A stretch of DNA of 64,000 bases from Arthrobacter sp. E3. Its GTDB lineage: Bacteria > Actinomycetota > Actinomycetes > Actinomycetales > Micrococcaceae. The number at the start of each line of letters is the position of its first letter. Position 1 is the stretch's first letter. The translations under genes were made by a program, and so were the position numbers. Below the pieces are notes generated by a model, which saw only the letters and a list, made by a program, of their open reading frames with translations, searched no databases and was not told where the DNA came from. Of the stretch, positions 34,877 through 46,270 are shown piece by piece. The DNA lies in assembly GCF_017353415.1 (NCBI RefSeq), contig NZ_JAFMPX010000012.1:23689-87688 (forward strand), read 5' to 3'.

Positions 34877-35827
34877 ATGAAAGAAGCTGCTTTGGTCAAG
34901 TTCACTTTTCGTCAGCTGGAGCTGTTTGTGGCCCTCGCGGACTTCCCCACGCTGAGCGACGCCGCCTTGTCCTTACACTTCTCAGAATCGGCACTTTCCC
35001 AGGCCATTACACGGTTGGAAAGCTCCGTGGGGGAGCAATTGTGCATCCGCCGCAAGTCCCGTGGCCTGCAATTGACTCCCGCAGGAGAGCACTTTGCGGT
35101 GCGGGCAAGAGGGCTGCTGAAGGATGCCGAAGACCTGTTGTCGGAGATGAGCGGAGCAACGGGGGATTTGAAGGGACCGGTGAAATTGGGCTGCTTTGCC
35201 AGTTTTGCCGCCAGCGTGCTGCCAGCCATCTTGGATGGTTTTCCCAAGCGGTATCCAGGCGTTCAGGTGGAGGTAGTGGTGGGGACGCACGACGAGTTGC
35301 TGCCGGCGCTGGAGAGCGGCCGGCTTGACCTGGCCATCGTCTACGACATGGAGCTGCCACCTGGTTTTCAACGTCGGATCATCTATGAGACGGAGCTGCA
35401 GGCGGTGCTGCCTGTGGACCATCCGCTGGCACAGCAGGAATCCGTGGACTTGGCCGAACTAGTCACGGAACCTCTGATCATGTACGACTCCAGCCCGAGT
35501 ACCGCAAATACTCACCGGGCTTTCGCGGAGCGAGGGCTGCGGCCTACCATTGTGGCGCACATGCCACAGGTCATCCTGGTCCAGGCCCTGGTGGCTCGTG
35601 GTCTGGGATATTCACTGCTGATGTCTAGACCGAACTGCGCCCCGGTCAGCTTGGAAGGGTTTCCCCTGGCAATTCGCCCCCTGTCACCGCCGAGCAGTCA
35701 GACCAGCATGGCGGGCATTTGGCCCGAGCACTTCAGACTCAGCCCCAGGGCGCGTGCGTTGCTCAACTTCGCCGTTGAAACGTTCGGGGCAGCAGAACAT
35801 GTGGCAACTCAGCCCCTACCCGGCTGA
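34877..35827 (+). CDS. LysR-family transcriptional regulator
   Basis: A 316-residue LysR regulator. The N-terminal winged helix is LSDAALSLHFSESALSQAITRLESSVG (about residues 28-54), followed by a periplasmic-binding-type effector domain (GPVKLGCFASFAASVLPAIL, GRLDLAIVYDMELP). It is divergent from the MHS transporter across about 150 bases, the usual arrangement for a LysR activator of a transport gene. The effector is presumably the transported acid. Confidence 0.9.
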   Translation: MKEAALVKFTFRQLELFVALADFPTLSDAALSLHFSESALSQAITRLESSVGEQLCIRRKSRGLQLTPAGEHFAVRARGLLKDAEDLLSEMSGATGDLKGPVKLGCFASFAASVLPAILDGFPKRYPGVQVEVVVGTHDELLPALESGRLDLAIVYDMELPPGFQRRIIYETELQAVLPVDHPLAQQESVDLAELVTEPLIMYDSSPSTANTHRAFAERGLRPTIVAHMPQVILVQALVARGLGYSLLMSRPNCAPVSLEGFPLAIRPLSPPSSQTSMAGIWPEHFRLSPRARALLNFAVETFGAAEHVATQPLPG

Positions 35828-35867
35828 CGGTGCTACGCTCCAAACAGCATTTCGTTGGGAGGCCACT

Positions 35868-36359
35868 GTGGCCAGATTGAGGCTCACTGACTGGTGGGAC
35901 AAGCTTTTCGTCGTCGGGATCATTTTCAAGGGTCTTGATGGTGTCCTGGAGCTGATTGGCGGCGCGCTCCTGCTGTTCGTTCCGCCGGACAGGCTCAAGC
36001 AGCTGGCTATTTTGGTGACCCAGCCGGAGCTGACCGAGGACCCGGATGACTTCATCGCCAACCACATCCTCCAAGGTGCCGCCGGGCTGACCGACCATGT
36101 GGTGTTTTTCGCGGCGCTGTACCTGCTGGCCCACGGTGTGGTGAAAGTGGTGTTGGTGGTGGCGCTCCTGCTGGATAAATTATGGGCCTACCCGTGGATG
36201 ATCGCCCTTCTTGTCATCTTCATCCTGTACCAGTTCTACCAATTGACGCAGACGCCATCGCTGGGGCTGGCCGCCCTGACCGTGTTCGATATCCTGATAG
36301 TGGTGCTCACCTGGCATGAATACGGGCGGCAGCGCCACCGGAGGATAGAGACACCATGA
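35868..36359 (+). CDS. DUF2127 integral membrane protein
   Basis: A 163-residue protein with about four hydrophobic segments (FVVGIIFKGLDGVLELIGGALLLF, HVVFFAALYLLAHGVVKVVLVVALL, WMIALLVIFILYQFYQL, LGLAALTVFDILIVVLTW). The KGLDGVLEL start and the HG-x-VK motif are typical of DUF2127. The function is unknown. The GTG at 35868 is preferred because GGGAGG lies five bases upstream. Its stop overlaps the following reductase gene (ATGA), so the two are coupled. Confidence 0.8.
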   Translation: MARLRLTDWWDKLFVVGIIFKGLDGVLELIGGALLLFVPPDRLKQLAILVTQPELTEDPDDFIANHILQGAAGLTDHVVFFAALYLLAHGVVKVVLVVALLLDKLWAYPWMIALLVIFILYQFYQLTQTPSLGLAALTVFDILIVVLTWHEYGRQRHRRIETP

Positions 36360-37297
36360 GGATTCTGATCGTAGGTGCCGGGGCAACCGGCGCATATTTT
36401 GGCACCCGTTTGGCTGCGGCCAGGCGGGACGTTACATTCCTGGTCCATGAGAAACGGGCCCAGTTCCTGGCCCAACGCGGGCTGCGCATTACAGGTACCG
36501 ACCCTGAGCTGCGGATCGAGCCGAAACTTCTCACGGCAGGGCAGCTGCAGGAGACGTTCGACGTCGTTGTTCTCACCGTCAAGGCTTCCGCGCTGGCCGC
36601 GGCCATTGTGGACCTTGCCCCTGCTGTGGGGCCGGACACCGTCATCATCCCGTTCCTGAACGGCCTGGGCCACATGGATGCGCTGGGCGCCGCGTTTGGG
36701 GCTGAAAAGGTGCTTGGCTCTGTGGTCCACCTCGTGGGCACCATCAACGCGGAGGGCGATATTCAAGTGCGGGACCCGATTTCACGCTGGACCATCGGCG
36801 AACAAAACGGTGGTGAGATGGGTGAACTTTCACCTCGCGTGCAGGCGCTGCTGGCAGAAATTACGGTGCCCGGCATCACTGCTGTTGCTGTGGCAAACGG
36901 GATTGCCATCATGTGGGAAAAATGGGTGTTCATTGTGACAGCAGCAACTGCGACGTGCCTGATGCGCGGCCCCGTGGGAGACATTGTGCAGTGCCCCGGC
37001 GGCAGCGACTTTGTCGGGGCGGTGCTGGCGGAGGCTTCCGCAATGTCCGCGGCGGCGGGGTTTCCGGTTTCAGCGGCGGAGCTCGCTGGTTCGCTGAGCT
37101 TCCTGACAGCGCCCGGATCCCTGTTTACATCCTCGCTATATCGCGATGTTACAGCCGGGCTGCCACACGAAGGCGAGCACATCGTTGGCGATTTTGTGCG
37201 CCGCGCGCAAGAGCTGGGCGTGGACACCCCGCTGCTCAACCTGGCGCTGTTGCAGCTGCGCGTCCACGACGCCGGAATGGCCCGTCGCTCTCTCTAG
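36356..37297 (+). CDS. Ketopantoate reductase-family (PanE/ApbA) protein
   Basis: A 313-residue protein with the Rossmann start MRILIVGAGATGAYFG, the VVLTVKA strand, and the PFLNGLGHMDALG signature of ketopantoate reductases. The C-terminal helical domain contains MWEKWVFIVTAATATCLMRG with the catalytic Lys. Authentic PanE enzymes make pantoate for CoA synthesis, but the family includes many reductases of other 2-keto acids; the pairing with a DUF2127 membrane gene gives no clue. Confidence 0.85.
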   Translation: MRILIVGAGATGAYFGTRLAAARRDVTFLVHEKRAQFLAQRGLRITGTDPELRIEPKLLTAGQLQETFDVVVLTVKASALAAAIVDLAPAVGPDTVIIPFLNGLGHMDALGAAFGAEKVLGSVVHLVGTINAEGDIQVRDPISRWTIGEQNGGEMGELSPRVQALLAEITVPGITAVAVANGIAIMWEKWVFIVTAATATCLMRGPVGDIVQCPGGSDFVGAVLAEASAMSAAAGFPVSAAELAGSLSFLTAPGSLFTSSLYRDVTAGLPHEGEHIVGDFVRRAQELGVDTPLLNLALLQLRVHDAGMARRSL

Positions 37298-37748
37298 CTG
37301 CAGAGCAAGCGCCTCGATCAGCGATCGGCGGTGTCACGATTGAGCGTCTTGATGCCCACTGAATCGACGTAAAATCTGACCTCACCGGTCGACGCGTCCA
37401 CGGATGCTTGGACCGGTACCCGGTGCTTTGCGTTGATGCGCTTCCCCGCTAAGATTTCAACCGGAAACACCCCATTGGCGAAGACACTCAGCCCGTCGAT
37501 CTGCTTTTTTCCATGGAAGTATCCTTGCATTCGGTTTCTTGGGAAACGATCACGACATGCACCATTGAGGGTTCCCGCTAGATCGCCCAGCATTAGTTCA
37601 TTCTCCACGCCGCTTTCAGTACAGCCCAGACAACGTTCCAGGGCATTTCCCACTTCGACCAGACCCGGAAGTCAGGGTGGATCACTGACCAGTCCGAAGT
37701 GTTCAAGCCGGTGGCTATGGTTCCACTTGAATGCGGGTAGGGATTGGC
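37298..37748. other. Intergenic region with one weak minus-strand ORF
   Basis: A 111-codon minus-strand frame at 37318-37653 could encode a small protein with four Cys/His-poor blocks and no known motif. A second frame overlaps its 5' part. It may be a decayed gene fragment. I see nothing else here. Confidence 0.25.
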
Positions 37749-38327
37749 TCAAGTGCGGTCGTAGACGAGGACTCGCATGCCTGAGTCAAGCAGGGTCTCA
37801 CCGACGGGCTGGAACATATGGGGATGGAACGGACCGTTGAAAAGCGGAATGCCAGATCCTATGACTGAGCGGTTCTGTTTGAGCACGAGCCGGTCGATTT
37901 CTGGCAATAACGAGTGGGCGAGCGTGCCACCTCCCACCAGCCACAGGTCTTTGCCGTCCTCGGTCTTGAGCGCACGCACGCGGTCCAGAGCTCCACTGCG
38001 GACGATCTCCACCGACGCGTCATGACTTTCCAACGTTTTGGAGAATACGAGGTGGCGAAGGTGCGGGTACGCGTCGGTCAGGCCCGCGGCAAGGCCGATC
38101 TCGTAAGATGCCCGACCCTCCAGAACGGTGTCGAACACTTGGCCCGGGCCGTCGATACCCAAGGCGGCTCGCGCTGGCGCTGGAAGGGTTTCGGGGTACT
38201 GATCGACGATGAACTGGATGACATCGGGTGTGACTGGGAAGTAATCCGCTCCGCTGGGGTCACCACCGTCAGGGCCAGCTATGTAACCGTCAAGGGTCGT
38301 GGCCACGTAGTACACAAGCTTTCGCAT
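37749..38327 (-). CDS. Dihydrofolate reductase-family protein (RibD C-terminal type)
   Basis: A 192-residue protein starting MRKLVYYVATTLDGYIAGPDG, the typical opening of YyaP/YwjB-like DHFR-family proteins. It has RASYEIGL and LWLVGGGTLAHSLLP near the nucleotide-binding region. Such proteins are deaminase-reductase relatives without proven folate activity. The ATG at 38327 lies 7 bases past the stop of the 426-residue unknown gene, so they form an operon. Confidence 0.85.
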   Translation of the reverse strand: MRKLVYYVATTLDGYIAGPDGGDPSGADYFPVTPDVIQFIVDQYPETLPAPARAALGIDGPGQVFDTVLEGRASYEIGLAAGLTDAYPHLRHLVFSKTLESHDASVEIVRSGALDRVRALKTEDGKDLWLVGGGTLAHSLLPEIDRLVLKQNRSVIGSGIPLFNGPFHPHMFQPVGETLLDSGMRVLVYDRT

Positions 38328-38334
38328 GGGCTGC

Positions 38335-39615
38335 TCAGCTTTCGCCCAGCAGGGCATCCAGGTCCGTTTCGGCGCCGGGGCCAACTGCCTGGATGCTGAA
38401 ATCACCCCGCAGCATTTCGAAGAGTTCCAGCCGGAAAGCTGCCGGAACTTCCACATGTGTACCGACAGCGACCAGCCCCTCCTCGGCCCAGTGGGCAATG
38501 TTTCGGACCAGAAACAGCAACTCCTCATCCATGGATTCCGGCGCTGCCACGGCCTCCAGGATGAAGTCCGACTCGGGCGGGGCTGCGGAGGCGAACTGGA
38601 GCAGCAGGTGAGACATCTGAAGGTGCCAGTCCTCGTAAATTCCCGGCTGTGAACCGTCCAGGGTGACCATGAAAATAAAGTGGCTGATCAAGTCACGCAT
38701 TTTCTGGACCATGGCTTCGTCACTGTCCAGGGAAGCGACAACGTCCTCATTCAGGTGCACATGGGTCGCTGAAATGGTGATGAGCCCCGTAAGATCCAGC
38801 AGTTCCCAATAGACGTTCAGCCTGGCAAGGGCGTGTTTCTTGGCGGATGTCAGTTTGGCGGCGCCGGCCAGGATCCCCAGGCCTCCATGGGTGAGTTCGG
38901 CGGCAGCCTCAACCCGTTCCTTCTTGCCCAGAACACCTTTCGCGGTGACTTTCCGGCCATCACCAATCCAGTCCAGGAGAGCCAGCGTGTTCTTCCACAG
39001 CGGCGCATCCGCCATGGTGGAGGTGACGAGTTCCGCCGTCAGCTCAGGAACGAACACATCGGGTGAATCCATTTCGGCGGGGTCCGGTTGGTCAGTCTCC
39101 GGCCCTTCGCCCACCATGCTGGCATCGGGCAGCACGGCGTCAAGGTTCAAGTCTGTGCCCGGTTCGATGACCGGCCACGCAGGTTGTGTGAGGATGTTCC
39201 GCAAAGCCGGCAGATCGTCTGCGCCTCCGGTCCAAAGCGATGCCTGGACCAGGTAGTCGACGTAGTCCCGGATGCCGCTGCGCATGGCAAAGGTGGCCTG
39301 CGGGTTGGCAGCGGCGGAAGCCTTCACCACTTCGCTCACAGCGTCCGGCATCAGCGCCCTGGCATCCGTCTTCGGCTCGAGCATGCGGTACAGGTCGAAG
39401 AAGTCGTCAAGGATCATCAAGGTCATGTCCACGGAGGATTCGCTCCGGCCACAGGATTCCAGCCACAACGCAAACCCAGGTGCCAGGGCCTCCATGGACC
39501 GCTCCAGCCGAACATCGGCCAATGAGACGGCATCGATGCGTGCGGTGGCATCTGCGGCAGCCTTGGCTGGATTGCCGAAACGGGACTTCTTGATGCTCTT
39601 GGGCTTCTTGGCCAC
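38335..39615 (-). CDS. Uncharacterised 426-residue protein
   Basis: I do not recognise a named family. The protein starts with a basic MAKKPKSIKKSRFGNPAKAA, is otherwise acidic and helical, and has no membrane segment or metal motif. Residues about 150-185 are a Pro/Asp/Glu-rich linker between two helical halves. The GTG start has AAGGA five bases upstream. Codon use resembles the core neighbours, so it looks like a conserved actinobacterial chromosomal protein. Confidence 0.6.
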   Translation of the reverse strand: MAKKPKSIKKSRFGNPAKAAADATARIDAVSLADVRLERSMEALAPGFALWLESCGRSESSVDMTLMILDDFFDLYRMLEPKTDARALMPDAVSEVVKASAAANPQATFAMRSGIRDYVDYLVQASLWTGGADDLPALRNILTQPAWPVIEPGTDLNLDAVLPDASMVGEGPETDQPDPAEMDSPDVFVPELTAELVTSTMADAPLWKNTLALLDWIGDGRKVTAKGVLGKKERVEAAAELTHGGLGILAGAAKLTSAKKHALARLNVYWELLDLTGLITISATHVHLNEDVVASLDSDEAMVQKMRDLISHFIFMVTLDGSQPGIYEDWHLQMSHLLLQFASAAPPESDFILEAVAAPESMDEELLFLVRNIAHWAEEGLVAVGTHVEVPAAFRLELFEMLRGDFSIQAVGPGAETDLDALLGES

Positions 39616-39699
39616 AGGGTTCCTTGCAGTCAGTGGGGAGGTCCCCTTAACCGTAGCCGCCCTGGAAGGGGGCGTGCCGCCGTCGTAAGTTGAAAAAAG

Positions 39700-40638
39700 T
39701 TAGCTGCTGAACTCCGTCAGGACGATCTTGCCGCTTCCGTGGCCGGACATGCTCGCCTCGAACGCGCCGGCAGCTTTCTCCATGGGGAAGCTTTGGGCTA
39801 CGTCGACGCTGAGCAGGCCGTCCTCCACAAGCACGCTCAGCCGCTCGAGGTCGGCGACGTCGGGGCGGACCCAAATGTAGCGGCCGCCGTGGCTTTGGAC
39901 GCTCGAGTCGGCGATCGATGCCTGCTGGCCGTCGTCCTTCAAAACCGCCAAAGTGTCTTCAAGGACGCCGCCGGCAAAATCAGCCACGGCATCCACGCCG
40001 TCCGGGGCCAAAGCACGTACCCGCTCCACCAAACCGGTTCCGTATTCAATCGGTTCAGCGCCCAGTTCACGCAGGCGGGCATGGTTTTTAGGCGAAGCAG
40101 TGGCGATGACGCGCGCGCCAGCAAGGGCAGCGAGCTGAATGGCTGTGCGGCCCACACTTCCCGAGCCGTTGTGGATCAGCAGGACTTGGCCGGCCCGCAG
40201 ATCCAACGCATCCAAGGTGCGCTGGGCCGTCAGTCCCGTCAACGGGAGGGCCGCCGCCTGCTCCCAGGAGAGGATCGCAGGCTTGTAGGCGACGATGCCG
40301 GCTGGCAGCGCCACGAGTTCCGCAAAAGTGCCGCCCTGGATAGTGTCGCGGCGGCCGTAGGAGTAAACCTCGTCGCCAACTTCAAATTCTGGGGTGTCAA
40401 AGCCCACGGCCTCCACCACTCCAGCCACGTCCCAGCCCGGTGTGACAGGGAAGTTGACGTCCATGAGCCCGTCGAGGCCACCGGACATGATTTTCCAGTC
40501 GACGGGGTTGACGGCGGCCGCCTTGACGCGGATCAGCACGGCGCCGGGCGACACCTTCGGTATTGGCCGTTGCGTTTGTTCCAGCACCTCGGTGCCGCCG
40601 TACCGGGCGTAGGTCATGGCCTTCATTGTTGAACTCAT
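39700..40638 (-). CDS. Zinc-independent MDR-family NADP-dependent oxidoreductase
   Basis: A 312-residue medium-chain reductase of the quinone oxidoreductase type: MKAMTYARYGGTEVLEQ, VNPVDWKIMSGG, the cofactor motif LIHNGSGSVGRTAIQLAAL, and a C-terminal SGHGSGKIVL. No structural-zinc Cys cluster is present. It would reduce quinones or enals with NADPH. Its ATG overlaps the stop of the preceding hydrolase (ATGA), so the two are one operon. Confidence 0.9.
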   Translation of the reverse strand: MSSTMKAMTYARYGGTEVLEQTQRPIPKVSPGAVLIRVKAAAVNPVDWKIMSGGLDGLMDVNFPVTPGWDVAGVVEAVGFDTPEFEVGDEVYSYGRRDTIQGGTFAELVALPAGIVAYKPAILSWEQAAALPLTGLTAQRTLDALDLRAGQVLLIHNGSGSVGRTAIQLAALAGARVIATASPKNHARLRELGAEPIEYGTGLVERVRALAPDGVDAVADFAGGVLEDTLAVLKDDGQQASIADSSVQSHGGRYIWVRPDVADLERLSVLVEDGLLSVDVAQSFPMEKAAGAFEASMSGHGSGKIVLTEFSS

Positions 40639-41801
40639 GCTATTTGTTCCTTCCGTCTAGCTGCCCGCTCCGCCCATTGCCTGTGCAGGCTGTTATCGAG
40701 TACTGCTTCCACCCAGCGGCCCATGCCCGCATATGCCTGCGCCCGGATACCGCCGGGGGAGAGGAATACGTCATGGAAGGCACCGGGAATCCTCTGCAGC
40801 GTGACCGTGCGCCCCAAGTCCACGGCACGGTGGGCCACTACGTCCACGTTCAGCACCACGTCAGCGGCCAGCGCGGAGGAGGACCACTTGGGTTGCAAAT
40901 AGCTCTTGTCCGAGAGCATGACCAGCACCGGCACCTGTAGGTCCAGACCGCGTGCCACCTGTGCCTGCCCCTGGAACACGGCGTTGAGGAACGACGGCGT
41001 GACTGGAAACCCGCGGTCCGGGCGCCATTCGGACTCGTAGTCCCACTCGCCGTCGAACTTTTTGGAAACGGCGCGGGTGTAAAAGCCGGGATCAATTCCG
41101 GGTAGTGGTGCAAGGGGCCTGAACCAGGTCCGGGCCTGGATGAGCGGTGCCACCATGGCCCGGCCCACTTCACTGGCCTGAAACTCCAGCCACGGACTAT
41201 TAAGTACGACGGCGGTTGCCGCACCCGGGTGCCGGGCAGCCCACAGGCTCAGCGTCAGCCCGCCTGTGGAGTGCCCCAGCAAAATCAGCGGCCGTTCGCG
41301 CGGGACTTCCCGGTGGTCGGGGCGTTCCCTGCCAGTCAGCGCATCAAAAGCGGCACCGAGGCGGTGTCGGGCCTCCTCCAAAAAAGCCACCTCAAAGGAA
41401 TGCTGCTCCGCTACACCGGTTGCGGCCGGAAGCACCAGGACTTCTTCGGGGGCCACGGAACGTCCCATGGCTGTCAGCGCTGCGGAGATGTCGGCGTCGT
41501 AATCGGTGAGGGAGGTGACTTGTCCGGGCGCCATGCCAGGGCGCAGGCTCCTGCCATAGTTGTGCAGGTCCAGGGCATAGAAATTCGCACCGGAGCGGTG
41601 CCAAAACTCAGCGAGCTCGTGCTGAAAAAAGTAGTCCGACCAGCCGTGGACGTACAAAATATCCGCTCCGGTAATGGGGGATTCGGGCCACTGCGGCGCG
41701 TCACCGGCATAGCGCACGAGGGTTGCTGGCGAACCGGAGGGCAGGTCGAGGGTGAGTTGTTCAAAGTCCGCTCCGAGGACGTCCTGCTGCCATGCCGTCA
41801 T
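40635..41801 (-). CDS. Alpha/beta hydrolase (serine aminopeptidase S33 / lysophospholipase type)
   Basis: A 388-residue hydrolase with YVHGWSDYFFQHELAEFW near residue 50 (oxyanion region), DLHNYGRS, and the nucleophile elbow LLGHSTGGLTLSLW near residue 175. A late Asp (LVMLSDKSY) and His (GAFHDVFLS) complete the triad. There is no signal peptide. The pattern is that of monoacylglycerol lipase-like S33 proteins. It is translationally coupled to the MDR oxidoreductase. Confidence 0.88.
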   Translation of the reverse strand: MTAWQQDVLGADFEQLTLDLPSGSPATLVRYAGDAPQWPESPITGADILYVHGWSDYFFQHELAEFWHRSGANFYALDLHNYGRSLRPGMAPGQVTSLTDYDADISAALTAMGRSVAPEEVLVLPAATGVAEQHSFEVAFLEEARHRLGAAFDALTGRERPDHREVPRERPLILLGHSTGGLTLSLWAARHPGAATAVVLNSPWLEFQASEVGRAMVAPLIQARTWFRPLAPLPGIDPGFYTRAVSKKFDGEWDYESEWRPDRGFPVTPSFLNAVFQGQAQVARGLDLQVPVLVMLSDKSYLQPKWSSSALAADVVLNVDVVAHRAVDLGRTVTLQRIPGAFHDVFLSPGGIRAQAYAGMGRWVEAVLDNSLHRQWAERAARRKEQIA

Positions 41802-41960
41802 AGTTTGATGCTACTGCCCCCTCCTGTGTGATTGCCCCAACAAACCGTGTGCCGCGTGCTGCGGGTATGCCTATGCTGGAAGAGCCCACACGTGCGGCCC
41901 GATTTCCGGACAGAGCGTTGTCGGGAATGACTATTGGTGCGCAGAGAAAAGGGTGAGGAC

Positions 41961-42575
41961 ATGGCCTCCTGGCAGGATGAATTTCATAACTGGGTACCGG
42001 CATGGGCAGCTTTGCACGATCTGGCCCCTGAAGCGGACGGTGATGTGATCACCATGGGTGCCAAGCGGGTGATGGCGTGGCCAGGAGATGGCGAAGCCGC
42101 CCAGGCAGCACAGCTTGGTTCCGGGACAGAGCTCGTTCTTGTCACCGATGATCACGCCGGCGCCACGCAGTTTGCCACATCCCAGGGGCTGCATGAAACG
42201 AGCCGCGCGGTGTTGCTGCGGGCTGAGACTGAAAGCCTTGACCTGGTGCCGCACCTTCCCTCGGATGCCAACCTGGCTGATGCACCCTTGGAAAATTATG
42301 ACCTTGTTGAAGTGTCACTTTTTGACCGGCCGGTGGCCAGCGGACGGCTGCGTTTGGGGGAGGACCTCGCCGTGCTTTCGGAACTGAAAGTGGACGACGG
42401 GCATGAGGACCTGCGCCAAACCCTTGAGCTCGCCATGGTGGCGGAACTCGGCGAAGAAGCCTTCACCCATGGCGCGGACGCCCTGTACTTGGTCGCCGGA
42501 GCGGAACAGGCGGAGCGCTTTGCCGCCGTCGAAGGCTGGGGCAAAGTGGCAGAAATACTCAGCTTCAGCAAATAG
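41961..42575 (+). CDS. Uncharacterised 204-residue protein, possibly GNAT-like
   Basis: No confident family match. The second half (LVEVSLFDRPVASGRLRLGEDLAVLSELKV, then RQTLELAMVAELGEEAFTHGADALYLVAGAEQAERFAAVEGWGKV) follows the pattern of an acetyltransferase fold ending, but the CoA-binding loop is not clear. The ATG at 41961 follows GTGAGG; an upstream in-frame GTG at 41934 has no better signal. Confidence 0.6.
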   Translation: MASWQDEFHNWVPAWAALHDLAPEADGDVITMGAKRVMAWPGDGEAAQAAQLGSGTELVLVTDDHAGATQFATSQGLHETSRAVLLRAETESLDLVPHLPSDANLADAPLENYDLVEVSLFDRPVASGRLRLGEDLAVLSELKVDDGHEDLRQTLELAMVAELGEEAFTHGADALYLVAGAEQAERFAAVEGWGKVAEILSFSK

Positions 42576-42632
42576 CGCCAAGCGGCTAGGCAGCAGAAGC
42601 GCCGAACGGCAGTTCGTGGCAGAATGGGGGAT

Positions 42633-42739
42633 GGCCCGGGTGCAGACGGGCCCAGTGATAATACAGCCGGCCACCGGATCCTCCCAGCGAGGCGGTGGCA
42701 TGAGCGAACCACTTAGCTACAGAAACTCGAGACTTTATT
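42633..42739 (+). promoter_or_regulatory. Structured leader upstream of the queuosine-precursor transporter
   Basis: Two hairpins precede the gene: GGCCCG/CGGGCC (42633-42638, 42647-42652) and a stem of 42670-42676 with 42693-42699 extended by CCTC/GAGG. Between them lies TGATAATA, which may be a -10 box. After the second stem is TTAGCTACA, which resembles the loop of preQ1-I riboswitches (CTAGCTACA), but the partner stem of that fold is not evident. A queuine or preQ1-responsive leader is conjecture. Confidence 0.3.
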
Positions 42740-43453
42740 ATGTCCCCGCTGCAAAGCAACGCTTCGGCAACCCCTCTTAAAATCAGGGCCGCCCCTTCCT
42801 TTGCCTCCGTCGGCAGCCCATATTTTGGGATTCTGCTCGCGTGCATGGCCGTCATCGTGATCCTCTCCAACATCGGAGCCTCCAAAGGGGTCCAGCTGGG
42901 CCCCTTCGTGACCGACGGCGGGTTCTTCCTGTTCCCGTTCGCCTACATCCTGGGGGACGTGATCAGCGAAATCTACGGCTTCAAGGTCACACGGAAGGCC
43001 ATTTTCGCCACGTTCGCGCTCTCCATTTTTGCTTCCCTGGCCTACTGGGTGATCATTGCGCTGCCCGGATTCACCGATGACTTTGGTGTTGCCAAGCAGC
43101 AGGCGCTGGAACTCGCGCTGGGGCCGGTGCCGCAGATTGTGCTGGCCAGCCTGCTCGCCTTCCTGACCGGGCAGACCACCAACTCCTGGATCATGGTCAG
43201 GCTCAAGGCACGCCAGGGCGAGAAGAAACTGTGGGCCCGGCTCATGGGCTCCAGCGGCGTTGGCGAATTCATCGACACGCTGATCTTTTGCGCCGTGGCG
43301 GCCCCGGTGATAGGGATCGTGGGCTTTGGCATGTTCGCCAACTACGTGCTGGTTGGCTTCCTGTACAAAGTCGCCGTCCAGTATGCCCTGATCCCGGTCA
43401 CCACCTTGGTCATCGGCTGGTTCAAGCGCCACGAACCGACGTACGGGGCGTAG
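42740..43453 (+). CDS. yhhQ: Queuosine precursor transporter, YhhQ/VUT family
   Basis: A 237-residue membrane protein with about six helices. ACMAVIVILSNIGASKGVQLG, the FLFPFAYILGDVISEIYG signature and SGVGEFIDTLIFCAVA are diagnostic of the VUT/YhhQ family (COG1738), which takes up queuosine precursors such as preQ1, preQ0 or queuine. The tgt gene convergent to it uses such a base, supporting a salvage role. No clear RBS precedes the ATG, so the start may be further in. Confidence 0.88.
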   Translation: MSPLQSNASATPLKIRAAPSFASVGSPYFGILLACMAVIVILSNIGASKGVQLGPFVTDGGFFLFPFAYILGDVISEIYGFKVTRKAIFATFALSIFASLAYWVIIALPGFTDDFGVAKQQALELALGPVPQIVLASLLAFLTGQTTNSWIMVRLKARQGEKKLWARLMGSSGVGEFIDTLIFCAVAAPVIGIVGFGMFANYVLVGFLYKVAVQYALIPVTTLVIGWFKRHEPTYGA

Positions 43454-43481
43454 CCTGCGCGGCCGGCTGCCCCGCGGAATA

Positions 43482-45628
<2,147 letters not shown>

Positions 45629-45674
45629 GAAAGGTAATCTACGCTGGATCGTCGTTACCGGCTAGAGTGCCGCT

Positions 45675-46214
45675 TTAGCGGCCCAGCCCCGCGTAGGAGA
45701 TCGCCTGACGCACCAAAGCCCCGCGCCCCCCAACAAATTCGGCCTGCACCACATCGCTGAGGACGTCCTGCGGCGTCATCCACGTCAGTTCCAGGGCGTC
45801 TTGGCGCGGCTCGCATTCGCCCGTCACAGGGATCACGTAGACGAGGGCCACTGCGTGCTGGCGTTCGTCGGTGAAACCGGTTTGCGAGGGTGAGGGCAGG
45901 TATTCGGCCACCGTGAACGGTACGGGGCTGACGGGCAGCTGCGGGAACGCGAGCGGCCCGAGGTCCTTTTCGATGTGGCGGATCAGGGCGGCGCGAATGG
46001 TCTCCCGGTACAGCACGCGCCCCGAAACGAGGGTGCGCACCATGGACCCTTCCGCATCGGCTTGGAGCAGCAGCCCCACCTCGTTGACGTAGCCCAGCGA
46101 GTCAAGGCGCACCGGCACCGCCTCTACATAGACCATGGGAAGCCTGTTGCGGGCCTCATACAGGTCCTCTTCGGACAGCCAGCCGGGATACGGGTCGGGG
46201 GTGCGAACGCTCAT
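45675..46214 (-). CDS. NUDIX-like protein, DUF4916
   Basis: A 179-residue protein. LSEEDLYEARNRLPMVYVEAVPVRLD and VNEVGLLLQADAEGSMVRTLVSGRVLYRETIRAALIRHIEKDLG match the actinobacterial DUF4916 group of NUDIX-fold proteins. The usual Nudix box (GX5EX7REUXEEXGU) is degenerate: RETIRAALIRHIEKDLG keeps only part of it, so hydrolase activity is doubtful. Confidence 0.85.
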   Translation of the reverse strand: MSVRTPDPYPGWLSEEDLYEARNRLPMVYVEAVPVRLDSLGYVNEVGLLLQADAEGSMVRTLVSGRVLYRETIRAALIRHIEKDLGPLAFPQLPVSPVPFTVAEYLPSPSQTGFTDERQHAVALVYVIPVTGECEPRQDALELTWMTPQDVLSDVVQAEFVGGRGALVRQAISYAGLGR

Positions 46215-46270
46215 AACTAAGTTCTACCCCATCCCCGCCCTGCTCGCCTCCTCCGGTGCCGCAAAACTAC

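Noticed and set aside
42670..42739. A confident preQ1-I riboswitch call
   Set aside because: Only the TTAGCTACA loop resembles the consensus; the P1 stem and the A-rich tail are missing. Kept only as a weak leader feature.
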